From positions 213,906,978-213,970,977 of the forward strand of contig NC_081828.1 in the NCBI RefSeq assembly GCF_030867095.1: a DNA stretch of 64,000 nucleotides, read 5' to 3'. Source of the DNA: Alligator mississippiensis. Its lineage: Eukaryota > Chordata > Crocodylia > Alligatoridae. The notes under the pieces are model-generated. The model was not told where the DNA came from and made no database searches. It saw only the letters and a list, made by a program, of their open reading frames with translations. Below, piece after piece: positions 11,618 to 21,183 of this stretch (position 1 is its first letter; every line of letters starts with the position of its first letter). Both the position numbers and the translations under genes were made by a program.

Positions 11618-14548
11618 TGGAGCATCTGAACTACAGTTTCCAAGAGGCAAACCAGTAGCTCAGCTGGATGTAGTTTCACGATGAACCAGATTCAAACTTT
11701 GAATCAAAATGATCTGCCATTTCTAAACCAAACTTTTTCAGAACCTCTCATCCCACCAGCAAAAATATCACTGTTTCTACTTCCTCATCATTTGGGATGA
11801 AAACTCAGGTTGCAGCTTCACAATGCGTTGCAAGCTGAAGATCCCAATTTTCGGTCCACTATAATAAAAAAATCATATAAGAGCAACTGCTTTATTCTAG
11901 ATTCTGTGCTGCTAACAGAAGGCTCATCTCCATTGTCTCAAAATGCACTGAAAGGTTATTTGAGGATGTCTTTGATATCCACATACATTTTTAAACACTT
12001 CCTGTCCTTTTCACCATATACCTATTCCCCAGTCCAATGCCTAATTTTCCCCTCTGTTGAGTATGAATATACCCCATTCATGGCAACCAAATGGAGCCCT
12101 TTTCAATGGGAGGACTGCAAGGAAGGGCAAGAGTGAAGCCCCAAAAGCTTCTGCATCCCTTTTCTAGGTTTTGTGCTGTTCCTCTCTTCCCCCTCCCTGC
12201 CGTGTCACTCCATTTTCATCTCTTTTCTATCTCCATTGCAGAGTAGTGGGCATGCAGTTTAACACATTTAAGAACCAGGTAGCCAACCATTAGCCTCTGT
12301 CCCCAAACAAGGTACTTTCTATACACCCATGACCTTTAACCTTTACCATCACTTTCTGGTTACTTAACCAGTTCCCTCTGCATTCAGTTGGCCCAGTTCT
12401 TCCTGCCTTTACCTAGGCAAACTTCTCATGAACCAGACCCAAGAAAAGTGCCTTGTATGCAATACTTCCTAACTTTATATGCCATATGCAGATGTATCAA
12501 ATGCCTTCTGGAAACTCAAGTGGTTTATGCTCGTCGCTTCATCCCACCTGCTCGCCGAGTTGGCTCCTGGAAACATTCAGACCAGTTTCTCAGACAAGAT
12601 TTACCCTTTAAGAAACCTGGCTTACTGCCTTCCATGGCTCACATTGCTGAAGATATTTTGAATTTCATCCTTTCTTAAAAGCTGTCAAATCCTGCCCATC
12701 ACTAGTATCATGTGTGCCATTTAATTATTTATTTATTTGCTTGCTTGTCTTAGCTTCTGTAGTGCTAGAAGTTGTCATTTTGCTAACTGTGGAGCCTGGG
12801 GAATTTGGTCATTAGGAGATGGTCCCTCGGTGAAGCAGCTAGTTATTTAGGGAGAAACAAGGGGCTGCAGAGGTTGCCTGCTGCTCCACAATAAAGTGTG
12901 TTGTTTGGTTCTTGTACACCTACATTTATTGAACCCAGTGATCACTACAGCCCTCCTAGGATCCTTCTCACTAAGCAGATCTCTTCCTTCCAGCACATCC
13001 TTATAATTAGAAATTTAGTCCAAGAGGCCTCAGGAGCTATTAAAAGTCCTAGTTTTAACCCGGGGATCTCCTTAAGTCCTGATGCAGCAAAAAACAAACA
13101 ACCTCCCCCCCCCCCCCAAAAAAAATCACTTTAACCAATTTTAAATTAGAAAAGGGAAGCCTAAACATACGCATTACACATGCACTTTTTTGGATAAAAA
13201 CCCTGAAGAATATCTCAGCAATGGCTTGAGATTTTCAAAGCTGTCAATGAGATTTAATCACACAAGTTCTGCCCAAAATAACAGTAATGGCAATGGTCTC
13301 TCTAAACCCACAATTGGCTTTGAAAATGTAAACATAGAAGCTTTGTCTTCTCGGGTAATAATAATCAGGAGCCATGTATCTGAGATGACCTTGATGGGTC
13401 CCATAAATGTGCTATTATCTGAATGCAGTCTGCTGTTGATATGGCACATGATGGACATTGGAGAATCTGGCTGTGTCTGCAACATCAGACTAAGAGAAGA
13501 TTGTTCAGTGGAGATGTGCTGCTTGCATACAAGACCTCAGAGACAAATGGGACTAATGACACATCAGCGATCATATAAATAACAGAATGAAGCTTCACTT
13601 CATTGCTTCATCTTTGGGAGATGTGCTTTTGGAGGCCCAAGGGGGACTCACGATGGCACAAAGATAAGTCATTATCCAAAAACTAATTATAACCATCATG
13701 CAAAGAGTTTCCATTCCCTCCTACCCTTGATGAGAAAGCCTGAACAAAATATGCTGTAACAAAGAAACAGACCATAAACATTTCCATTTTAACTCTCTGA
13801 CTCACTGGCATTGCTTGACTGTAGACACTGATAAATAATATTTTCCTTTGGAGCTGTGGGCAGTGATCAGCAATGGCATGCTCTCCATGTCAGACAGACA
13901 AACTGGAGCTTCCAAGGCATAAATGAGATTAGACCCCGGTTTAAAACCCGTTCCAACAATGCTCTTTAGACCTTGTTCTATGCTTATAAATCATTTTTAA
14001 ATCTTCTCTCACTCAGATAAGATCCATCTCAATGATTTACACCTAGCATATTGTATTGCCTTCATAGAGTCTTAACACAACCCACCAATATATATGCATA
14101 GATACAACATATAGATACACACACACACATTTATATATGTATATGTGTTCATACACACACATATTTGCTCACATGCTTTTCTTCAAACCAAAGCAATGTA
14201 GGATGAAATGCACGGGCAACAGTACGATATTTTGAGCCAAAGCCCATTCAAGTCAATGGGAGTCATTCTGCTGAGTTCATCAGGCTTTGCATCAGGCCAT
14301 GGAGAACAGTGTTTGTGCTACTTTTAGTTTACCCCAGTTTTCCTCAGCATCATATTTTGATGGTAAGCAGTAAACCACATAGCTGTGAATGTCCTCAGAC
14401 AGGGACTTGAAGGAGGTGTTGAGTGCTAAGCCCAAATTCAGGGGACAAAAGCAGGCTGGGGGGGAACTGAGGTGCCTTTGTCTGCAACTGTCACCAAAAA
14501 AACTCTAGGTCCTGGCTCAGTTAAAGTTCTTGCTTGAGGTTCAAGTAG

Positions 14549-14578
14549 CACCGCTGTGCTCAGAAAAACACAGCGGTG
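14549..14578. repeat. Perfect 10-bp stem-loop at a SINE head
   Basis: CACCGCTGTG at 14,549-14,558 and its exact reverse complement CACAGCGGTG at 14,569-14,578 flank a 10-base loop (CTCAGAAAAA). No T-run follows. Confidence 0.9.
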
Positions 14579-14670
14579 AGAGCACTCATCCAGGAAGTGG
14601 GAGACGTGGGCTCAATTCCCACTTCAGGCTAAAGAGGTTCAAACTTAGCCATCCCAAATCCCAGGAAAAT
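14549..14670 (+). mobile_element. tRNA-derived SINE fragment
   Basis: The phrase GGTGAGAGCACTCATCCAGG, then GTGGGAGACGTGGGCTCAAT and TCCCACTT, looks like a tRNA-headed SINE. The GGCTCAATTCC stretch is a good B box (GGTTCRANTCC), and the upstream AGAGCACTC is where the tail of the tRNA D-arm would be. The A box is damaged or replaced by a stem-loop at 14,549-14,578. It cannot fold as a full tRNA, so it is not called as a tRNA gene. The family is not assigned. Confidence 0.6.
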
Positions 14671-14789
14671 GATGTGGCACCCATGCTGGCAAAAAGTCCA
14701 TCGTAGCCATGCCACGGTGTAGCAAAGAATGCAAATTCTGGGTGCCAGTACTGTAGCAAGGGAGGGGCAAATGGGCAACTGCCCAATCT

Positions 14790-15230
14790 ATATCTATAGC
14801 TAGATTAGATAGATATAACTATATAAAATAAATGAATATTCTATCTAGAAATCATGATTTTGAATGATTATCAATCATTTTTGATTTTGAATGATTTTGA
14901 ATGATTTGAATGAATATCATATCTAGAAATCATGATTTTGAAATATATTTCTACTTATTGGGTTTAAAAAAACCCACTATCATGAGGTTTCTTTGGAGCC
15001 TGACTCATGATATTTTGCCCAATTTGGATCGGCAATGCGGTACACAATATCTTTTCAAATGACGAGGAGCAAAACGCACTTGCAGCATTCATCATTCTGT
15101 TGGGTTTTTTTAATTGCACCCCAGGATGAGAATGAGCTCTACAGATATGCTAGAAAACTGTTATTTCATATAGAAATCTCTTGTTTTTCTGAGCCATTTC
15201 ACCATCTAGAAATCATGATTTTGAAATGAT
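14790..15230. repeat. AT-rich block with three copies of one 20-mer
   Basis: The 20-mer beginning CTAGAAATCATG and ending TTTTGAA occurs exactly at 14,845-14,864, 14,923-14,942 and 15,206-15,225. Between the first two lie several GATTTTGAAT units. A GGGTTT/AAACCC inverted repeat sits near 14,960-14,975. No family was recognised. Confidence 0.8.
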
Positions 15231-15890
15231 TCTGTTCACATTAAAAGGACAAAAGTGACCTGTTCACATATGCACACCTCACTTGCACAGAGCCGTTCTT
15301 ACAGTGCAAGCGGGCCTCTGAAATTTTGCAAGATGGGAGTACAGTTTAAATATTCAAAGTGAAATAAGGACATTTTCTTTTGGGGGGAAGTATTTGCATT
15401 TAGGATTTTTCACATGCCTCTATTAGACACTGATCTCATTTATAGCAGCGTCCACAGCCTTTTCCTGTCTGCACGAAGTACAGCCTTCCTGGGTTTGGCA
15501 GCTCTGGGGGCACATGGGTTCCCAGCAGTTGATGCTGGGAAAAAAGGCAGACTAAAAAATAGAGAAAAGAGGTCTAGAGAGCATCAGCTGTTTATGGAGA
15601 TGTGAAGAGAGCAGGGTGGCCAGTGGGTTCCTCCAGTGAGAAGAACAGACCTGGAAATAGCACTGGTGTTGAAGGCCATTTAGGGATCCCAGAAGAGACC
15701 AAAGGATGGGCTTAGACGGGAGGTGTTTCCTCTACAATGACATGCAAGTGGTTCTGGGAGACTTCATGAAATGAAAAGGGGGAAATGGGAGGTTTTGCTA
15801 TCATTAATCAAGACCCTGATCAGGAGAGACAAGTTTTGACCCAGGAGTCAACGTCGCGGCCCCCGCAGATGAGTAAACGCACCCCCTTAC

Positions 15891-17028
15891 CTTTGACAAC
15901 CACCAGCACGGAGCTGTAGGTCTGTCCTGCCAGGTTGGAGGCCGTGCACGTGTAAAGCCCATTATCAACCTGTTTGCAGAAGAGGATCTTCAGCACGAAG
16001 TTCTCCTGCTCGTCCTCATAGATGATGTGCCGGCGCCCTTCCATAATCACCTCGCCGTCCTTCTTCCACACGATCTCAGGCTTGGGCTCTCCCGTCACGT
16101 AGCAGCTCAGCTTGGCATGCTTCCCCTCTGTCACGTTGCACGTGCGGGTCGTCACGCTGAAGGTGGCATTTCGAGCCGCTTTGGTGGTCAGGCTAGCAGC
16201 CCTCTCGTAGTCTAAAGAGAGGCTGTAGCCAATACCGGACAGCCCTTCTGTGGCTGAGTATGAAGGGGTATCCGTGACTCCATAGATGGATAGATCCGTC
16301 TTCCTGATTTCCTCCCGCCGCTTTTGCAAATGCGACAGCAAAGAGGTGGTCTTGCCATAGCCCGTGTCTAAATGGCTGGGGCTGTCCAGGTTGCAAGGAC
16401 CCTGCGTCTCCACCACCAGCGCGGCAGTAGCGCTGGCTTGGCCGATGGGGTTCTCCGCTCGACATGTGTATGTCCCGCTGTCCCCCAGCCGAGCGCACTG
16501 GATCGTGAGAGCGTTTGACTCCCCGGCAGACTCGACTTGGAAGCGCTTGGAGTCCGATCGGCCCCGCAGGTGCCTCCCGTCCTTCTCCCAGTTCACAGAG
16601 AGTGGTGGGCTGCCTTGGACTTTGCACCTGAACGTCGCATCTTCCCCCAAAGTGACTCTGATGGAGGAGGGTTTCTGGATGAAGTACGGGGCGAAAGCTG
16701 TCACGGTGGTCTCCTCCCCAACTTTGATGCTGACTGCAGCAAAAGCTTCCCCAATGGTGTTTCTGGCCCTGCAGATGTACTGGCCACTGTCGCCCAAGCT
16801 GAGGTCGTAAATGGTGAGCCGGTATAGATCTCCATCTTCCACCATTTTAAACCTCCCCCCAGACTGGATGGGAAGTTTATCTTTTTCCCAGCTCACCACT
16901 GGGACGGGGTTTCCAATGATCTGGCAGCTCAGGGTGGCATCCTTCCCCACAGATACCAGAAAGGCCTTCGGTCGGGTTAAAAACCTTGGGACTCCACTGA
17001 AGGAGGATCTGTAGTCCATCTTGGTTTC
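15891..17028 (-). CDS. OBSCN: Obscurin, first coding exon (start codon, Ig1-Ig3)
   Basis: This exon encodes the N-terminus of obscurin, the sarcomeric giant whose N-terminal Ig domains help tether it in the myofibril. The minus strand has an acceptor TTTCCCTTAG, nine bases of 5' UTR (GAAACCAAG), then ATGG at 17,019 with A at -3, a strong start context. The first 376 residues contain Ig1 (about 10-100; Cys32, Trp44, Cys83), Ig2 (about 111-203; Cys132, Trp144, Cys186), a linker (about 205-290) and Ig3 (about 291-376; Cys306, Trp318, Cys358). PRFLTRPKAFLVSVGKDATL, KLSCYVTGEPKP and LYTCTASNLAGQTYSSVLVV match human obscurin closely, as I remember it. The donor GTAAGG follows GTCAAAG in phase 1 and joins the exon at 6,411. 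The exon is preceded by an intron, so the promoter and the rest of the 5' UTR lie further right. Confidence 0.96.
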
Positions 17029-17159
17029 CTAAGGGAAAGAAAAAAAGAAAGCTGATAAGCATGTGCCCAGCACGTCTGTTCTGTGTCGCACTGATGCCGA
17101 GACATCAGTCCTGGGAAATGACAGGATTGGCAATAGCTTCCAGTTTCCAAGTTACGGCC

Positions 17160-17890
17160 ACAGAATCACAGAAATGAGGGTTGAAAGGACCTCAGGGGGT
17201 CACGTCTAGTCCACCCCCCCCGCTCAGAGCAGGACTATCCCCAGCTAGAGCATCCTAGCCAAGGCTTTATCAAGCTGGGTCATAAAAACCTCCAAGGATG
17301 GAGATCCCACCACCTCTCTGGGTAGCCTGTTCCAGCACTTCAACACCCTCTTTGTGAGAAAGTTTTTCCTAATATCCAACCTCAACCTCCCTTGCTGCAA
17401 ATTCAGCCCATTGCTCCTTGTCCTGCCATCGGCCCCCACTGAGCACAGCCCAGCTCCATCCTCTTTGCAGCCCCTTGCAGGGAGGTGAAGGCTGCAATTA
17501 AATCCCCCCTTGGTCTTCTCTTCTGCAGACTAAATCAGCCCAGGTCCCTCCACCTCTCCTCACATGTCCTGTCCCCCAGCCCTCCAATCATTTTCCTCCC
17601 TCCGCTGGACTCTCTCCAACATGTCCACATCCTTTCTGTAGTGGGGGGCCCAAAACTGGACACAGGACTCCAGATGTGGCCTCCTCATCAGTGTTGAATA
17701 GAGAGGGATAATCACTGCCTTCAATCTGTTGGCAATGCTCCTACCAGTGCAACCCAGGATGCCAGTAGCCTTCTTGGCAACAAGGGCACACTATTAACTC
17801 ATATCCAATGTATTGTCCACTGTCACCCCCAGGTCCTTTTCTGCAGAGCTGCAGCTTAGCCAGCAGCTTCCCCCCAGCACCACCTTTGCC
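17160..17890 (-). mobile_element. CR1 LINE, 3' part
   Basis: This is a CR1 fragment on the minus strand. The plus-strand left end, GAATCACAGAAATGAGGG...GGACCTCAGG, is the reverse complement of a CR1 3' end. Reading minus, residues follow the ORF2 C-terminus: GRLRLDIRKNFLTKRVLKCWNRLP, then REVVGSPSLEVF. Further upstream a TVDNTLD-type stretch and QFWAP-region equivalents run to about 17,890. It is truncated at its 5' end and damaged by indels. It lies about 130 bases upstream of the first OBSCN coding exon. Confidence 0.9.
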
Positions 17891-18169
17891 TGATGAGGGA
17901 GCAAGTGCTAGTGACAATAACGGGTCTTCTTGGGACAGTCTGGCTTATGGTGGACCGGTGCAAATGTGGCATCCACAATACTTCTCCTCCCCTCATCATC
18001 TCCACCTTTCCATCTCTACTTCTGCTTCATTTCTCTTCTCCTGATGCTTATCCCAATTTCTCCTTATCCTTTCCATGCCCCACCTCTATTTTCCCTTTGT
18101 TTCCTCCTCTTCCTCCTTATGATTCCTAGGGCACGTCCTCCAAAGGCAGCAGGTAGTTGAGGACATCAT

Positions 18170-18358
18170 GAGGAAGAAGGTCCTGACCATAAGGGTAACT
18201 CATCACTAGCATAAATCTCCTACCGTCTCTGTTACTGGCAATTTTTAAGTGACGGTTAGACAAATATGTATCTGGGAGGCTTTAGACTGGGGTGATTTGC
18301 CTTGAGGAGGAAGATGGACCTCTTGAGGTCACTTCCAGCCCTATTTTCTGTTTTTATG
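18170..18358 (+). mobile_element. CR1 LINE 3' tail
   Basis: The plus strand ends with GGACCTCTTGAGGTCACTTC then CAGCCCTATTTTCTG, a CR1 terminal phrase. The preceding part (GGCAATTTTTAAGTGACGG) corresponds to the end of ORF2. The copy is short and old. Confidence 0.75.
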
Positions 18359-19631
18359 CCCACGCACTAGCAATGAGGTTCCTCCCAATAGGAGGTAGTG
18401 CTCGGTTGGACAAGCTTGGAGCTTGTTGATGTTATCCTCGTCCATCCTCCTCTGGTATTTAAAGCAACCGTTTAACAACGAGCTAATTTCTCACTGGGGA
18501 TAGCAAGTGGATGACGGCCACTTACGCCTCCTTTGATAAGGCAGAGAAGCTGCTTGGATATTTGCAATGGAAATGGCAAGACTGAATCCAAATGAGCGCC
18601 GGGATCTTTGGAAACTCATGATTTAATGCTCAAAAGAATGACCCATGGTGTGCGGCCAGCGTCCCTTGCACAGCCCTAAATACCTGCTGCTCACTAGCTC
18701 CCAGCTGTTCGGAGAGACCGGTCAACAAAGGGAAAACAAAATAAGCAGGTTGTGGACCTCGAAATCAGGGCAGGTCTGCTCCTGGTGTGTCCCGAGACGG
18801 TTAAAAGTCATTAGCAGCAGCATGAATCATTACTGTAACATTCACACACACGCTCTCCTCTGTCCTTGCGGGCCTGGGAGAGCCACGTCAAAGACATGGG
18901 GTCATGTGAAATCCTCATTCAGTCCCACACAACATCTATCTTGCAGGGAGCTGCCACATTTTTTGCTACCCCTGCACTTGGATGCCCGGACGTCCCTCTT
19001 TCGGTTGGGGGAAATGAGATCCCTTATGCCTACAAGGCAAAAATGCTGACTGCCTTCTTTTGCCTTATGTTAAGGCACTGCAAAAAGAGCAAGCCCGCCA
19101 GTTGCAACCCCCATTGGGAGACTTTTCGGAACGGCTTCAAGCATTCGATGGCAGCAGGTGCCATTTCACTGAGATGCTATCGCTTCTCCAAGGATGCCAA
19201 ATAACCCTGTGCAGGACTCAGACCCACGGAGTTGGATGGGAGTTCTCTAATTAGTGATCATCTCCAGCCTTTTCAGGTCCACTATTTTTCACCTCCTGAT
19301 GCCTACACAAAGCAGCGCGATGGCTGGGATGCTGGGAGGCTGTTAACAACTGCGAAAGGAAAGATTAATCGGTCACAGAGACAGAAATATCTCCCTTAAT
19401 CCCTCAGAAGTTTGGCTTCCTTGTCTGCCATCAGTCCACCCACCAAATCACCCAATGAAAATTGTCCTTGGGACTCTCCTCGCCCATAGGAAGTCACTAG
19501 GACCAGGTCTAAAACGCTGCTTAGCCCCCCGAGAGAATGAGTCACTATTCGTGCAGCTGCTTTCTACCCTTCTTCCTAATTCATATTTTGATACAATATT
19601 TTGATGCTGGCTCCAAATCAGCTTTGAAGCA
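18359..19631. other. Intergenic or OBSCN 5' intron, nothing recognised
   Basis: About 1.3 kb with short, non-conserved ORFs only. I see no splice-flanked exon, RNA gene or recognised repeat. Confidence 0.6.
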
Positions 19632-19812
19632 AGGGACTGAGTTAGGATTCCTGAGTCCAATTTTCAGCTCTGCCACTGACCTACTGTATGACCTTGGGCA
19701 AGTCACTTCACCTCTGCATTTCTGCTTTATTTGGTCTCTCTCTTTAGGTGCTATGATGTTTCTCACTATATGTGTGGACACTACCTAGCACATGCACACA
19801 ACAAATAATGTT
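19632..19812 (+). mobile_element. MIR-like CORE-SINE
   Basis: CTCTGCCACTGACCTACTGT then ATGACCTTGGGCAAGTCACTTCACCTCTGCA is the conserved MIR core. The tail (ACTACCTAGCACATGCACAC...AATAATG) corresponds to the MIR 3' end. It is an old plus-strand copy. Confidence 0.85.
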
Positions 19813-20071
19813 TAAATATACAGGATACTAACAAAAGAATCTTTTTCTATTTCCCCTGCTGGGGATCAAACACCTAAATCCAAAAACAAATGTTTGAAAA
19901 GAACTGGGAGATCACTGGTTCAAAAATGCAAGCTTTGCATTCATTAATTGTTAGTAGTGATCCAATAAATTTGCTGCCAGGTTACTGAAGATCAAAAACA
20001 ATGAACATGACCTTCCTTTTATACACGAGCTCTCCCTTCCCTCTGCTCTGACAGCGTGGCTGTGTTACCAT

Positions 20072-20155
20072 TGGAATTAATCAGAGACTTTCCATTTGAC
20101 TGAAAATATTTTTGGACAAAATGGAAAGATTTGTGTGTGGGGGAGGAATCCTCTT
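20072..20155 (+). repeat. Dispersed repeat, copy A (sister at 25,502)
   Basis: It matches 25,502-25,585 in the same orientation, sharing AATCAGA, TTTGACT and GGAAAGATTTGTG in order. The family was not recognised. About 90 bases downstream (20,225-20,275) the phrase TTAGACCAACACGGCTACAA suggests a further reptile repeat fragment. Confidence 0.65.
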
Positions 20156-20885
20156 TTTATAAAAAAAAAAAATGTTTTCTCTTGAAAAGCCCAAACCAGT
20201 CATTGGCAGACAAGGTTCCTTGTCTGCCTATGTCCTTAGACCAACACGGCTACAACCTACACCCCTGCAAACCATTCATTTCAGGTTTTGTTAACCAAAG
20301 CCTGAAGGCATTTCGGTTTAAACAAAAATTATGCCATTTTTTATTGACAAACGCAAGAGGACGTGTCAGGCTTTCTTCTCCAACATATCTTCCTCTCAAC
20401 AACAACAACAACAAATTAAAGGAAACTGCTACAAAAATGAAAGAAGTTGAACATTTTCCCTAGGAAAAGTCATCATTCATAACCAACTCTGGTTACCTTA
20501 GGGTGGTGTTACAGGTTACCTTTAACCCATCACAAAGGCACTTAAAACAGGAGCATTCACCTCTTAAAGGGCACGATCCCATGTGAAAGGGACCTTCTAA
20601 AACTTTTAAAGATAAGGTTATCTTTGACCTGTATTGCCCTGGTCCTTCTAGGGTATTGTTAGGCAGCACCGGGGAGATAAAATACTTCATTCCCAGTCCT
20701 CCAGCATCCCAGGATGCACAGCTCCCAGCCCCATTACCCATTTCCATCCTCCAAACCTCTACTCCTCCCCCCGTCCTCTGCTCTGAGCAGCTCAAGTGCA
20801 GTGAGACCATGAAGCCAGGGAGACCGTGGTAGCATCCCCAGCAGCTCCACTCTCAGTGCAGAGCACTGCATTCAGTGACCTGATC

Positions 20886-21183
20886 CAGTGATTCTCAACC
20901 GGGGCTGCCTCGAGACCCTTTCAAGGGTACCACACAACGCTAACCCTGTTAGGTTTAGAAACAAGATCCACAAGACAAACCCAGAGATTTCACATACGAC
21001 CCCATTGCGTTAAGAGCATGCTGATCTGTTGGGATCTGAGTTCTTTGCAACAGAAGAATTGCTCTATTATTTTTCTATAGTATTAAAAGGAGTGAAAACT
21101 AAGAGCTGGCATTGGCCAAGGGGTGTCTCGAGTCTATCAAGGGGTGCTTAAGTCTATTGAAGGGGGCCTCAAGTAGCACCATG
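20886..21183 (+). mobile_element. hAT-like non-autonomous DNA transposon, copy 1
   Basis: This 298-base element begins CAGTGATTCTCAACC, a typical hAT terminus, and ends near AGTAGCACCATG. It aligns along its whole length with the reverse complement of 63,394-63,690 (297 bases). Shared internal blocks include ACCCTTT-AAGG, CTGTTAGG and AGAAGAATTGCTCT. It has no ORF. A target-site duplication was not evident. Confidence 0.75.

Larger units (their letters stand above)
6412..15890 (-). other. OBSCN: OBSCN intron between the Ig1-3 and Ig4 exons
   Basis: This 9.5 kb intron holds a MIR-like SINE (about 7,195-7,350), an old CR1 (about 9,490-11,300), a CR1 tail (11,483-11,617), a C-run with A-run at 13,105-13,124, TA/CA microsatellite sequence at 14,080-14,165, a tRNA-derived SINE (about 14,549-14,670) and an AT-rich repeat block (14,790-15,230). 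The stretches 7,350-9,490, 11,620-14,080 and 15,230-15,890 show no gene, RNA or element I can name. Confidence 0.8.

Noticed and set aside
16364-16827. Plus-strand frames of up to 148 codons opposite the first OBSCN exon
   Set aside because: Antisense shadows of the conserved Ig-coding exon.
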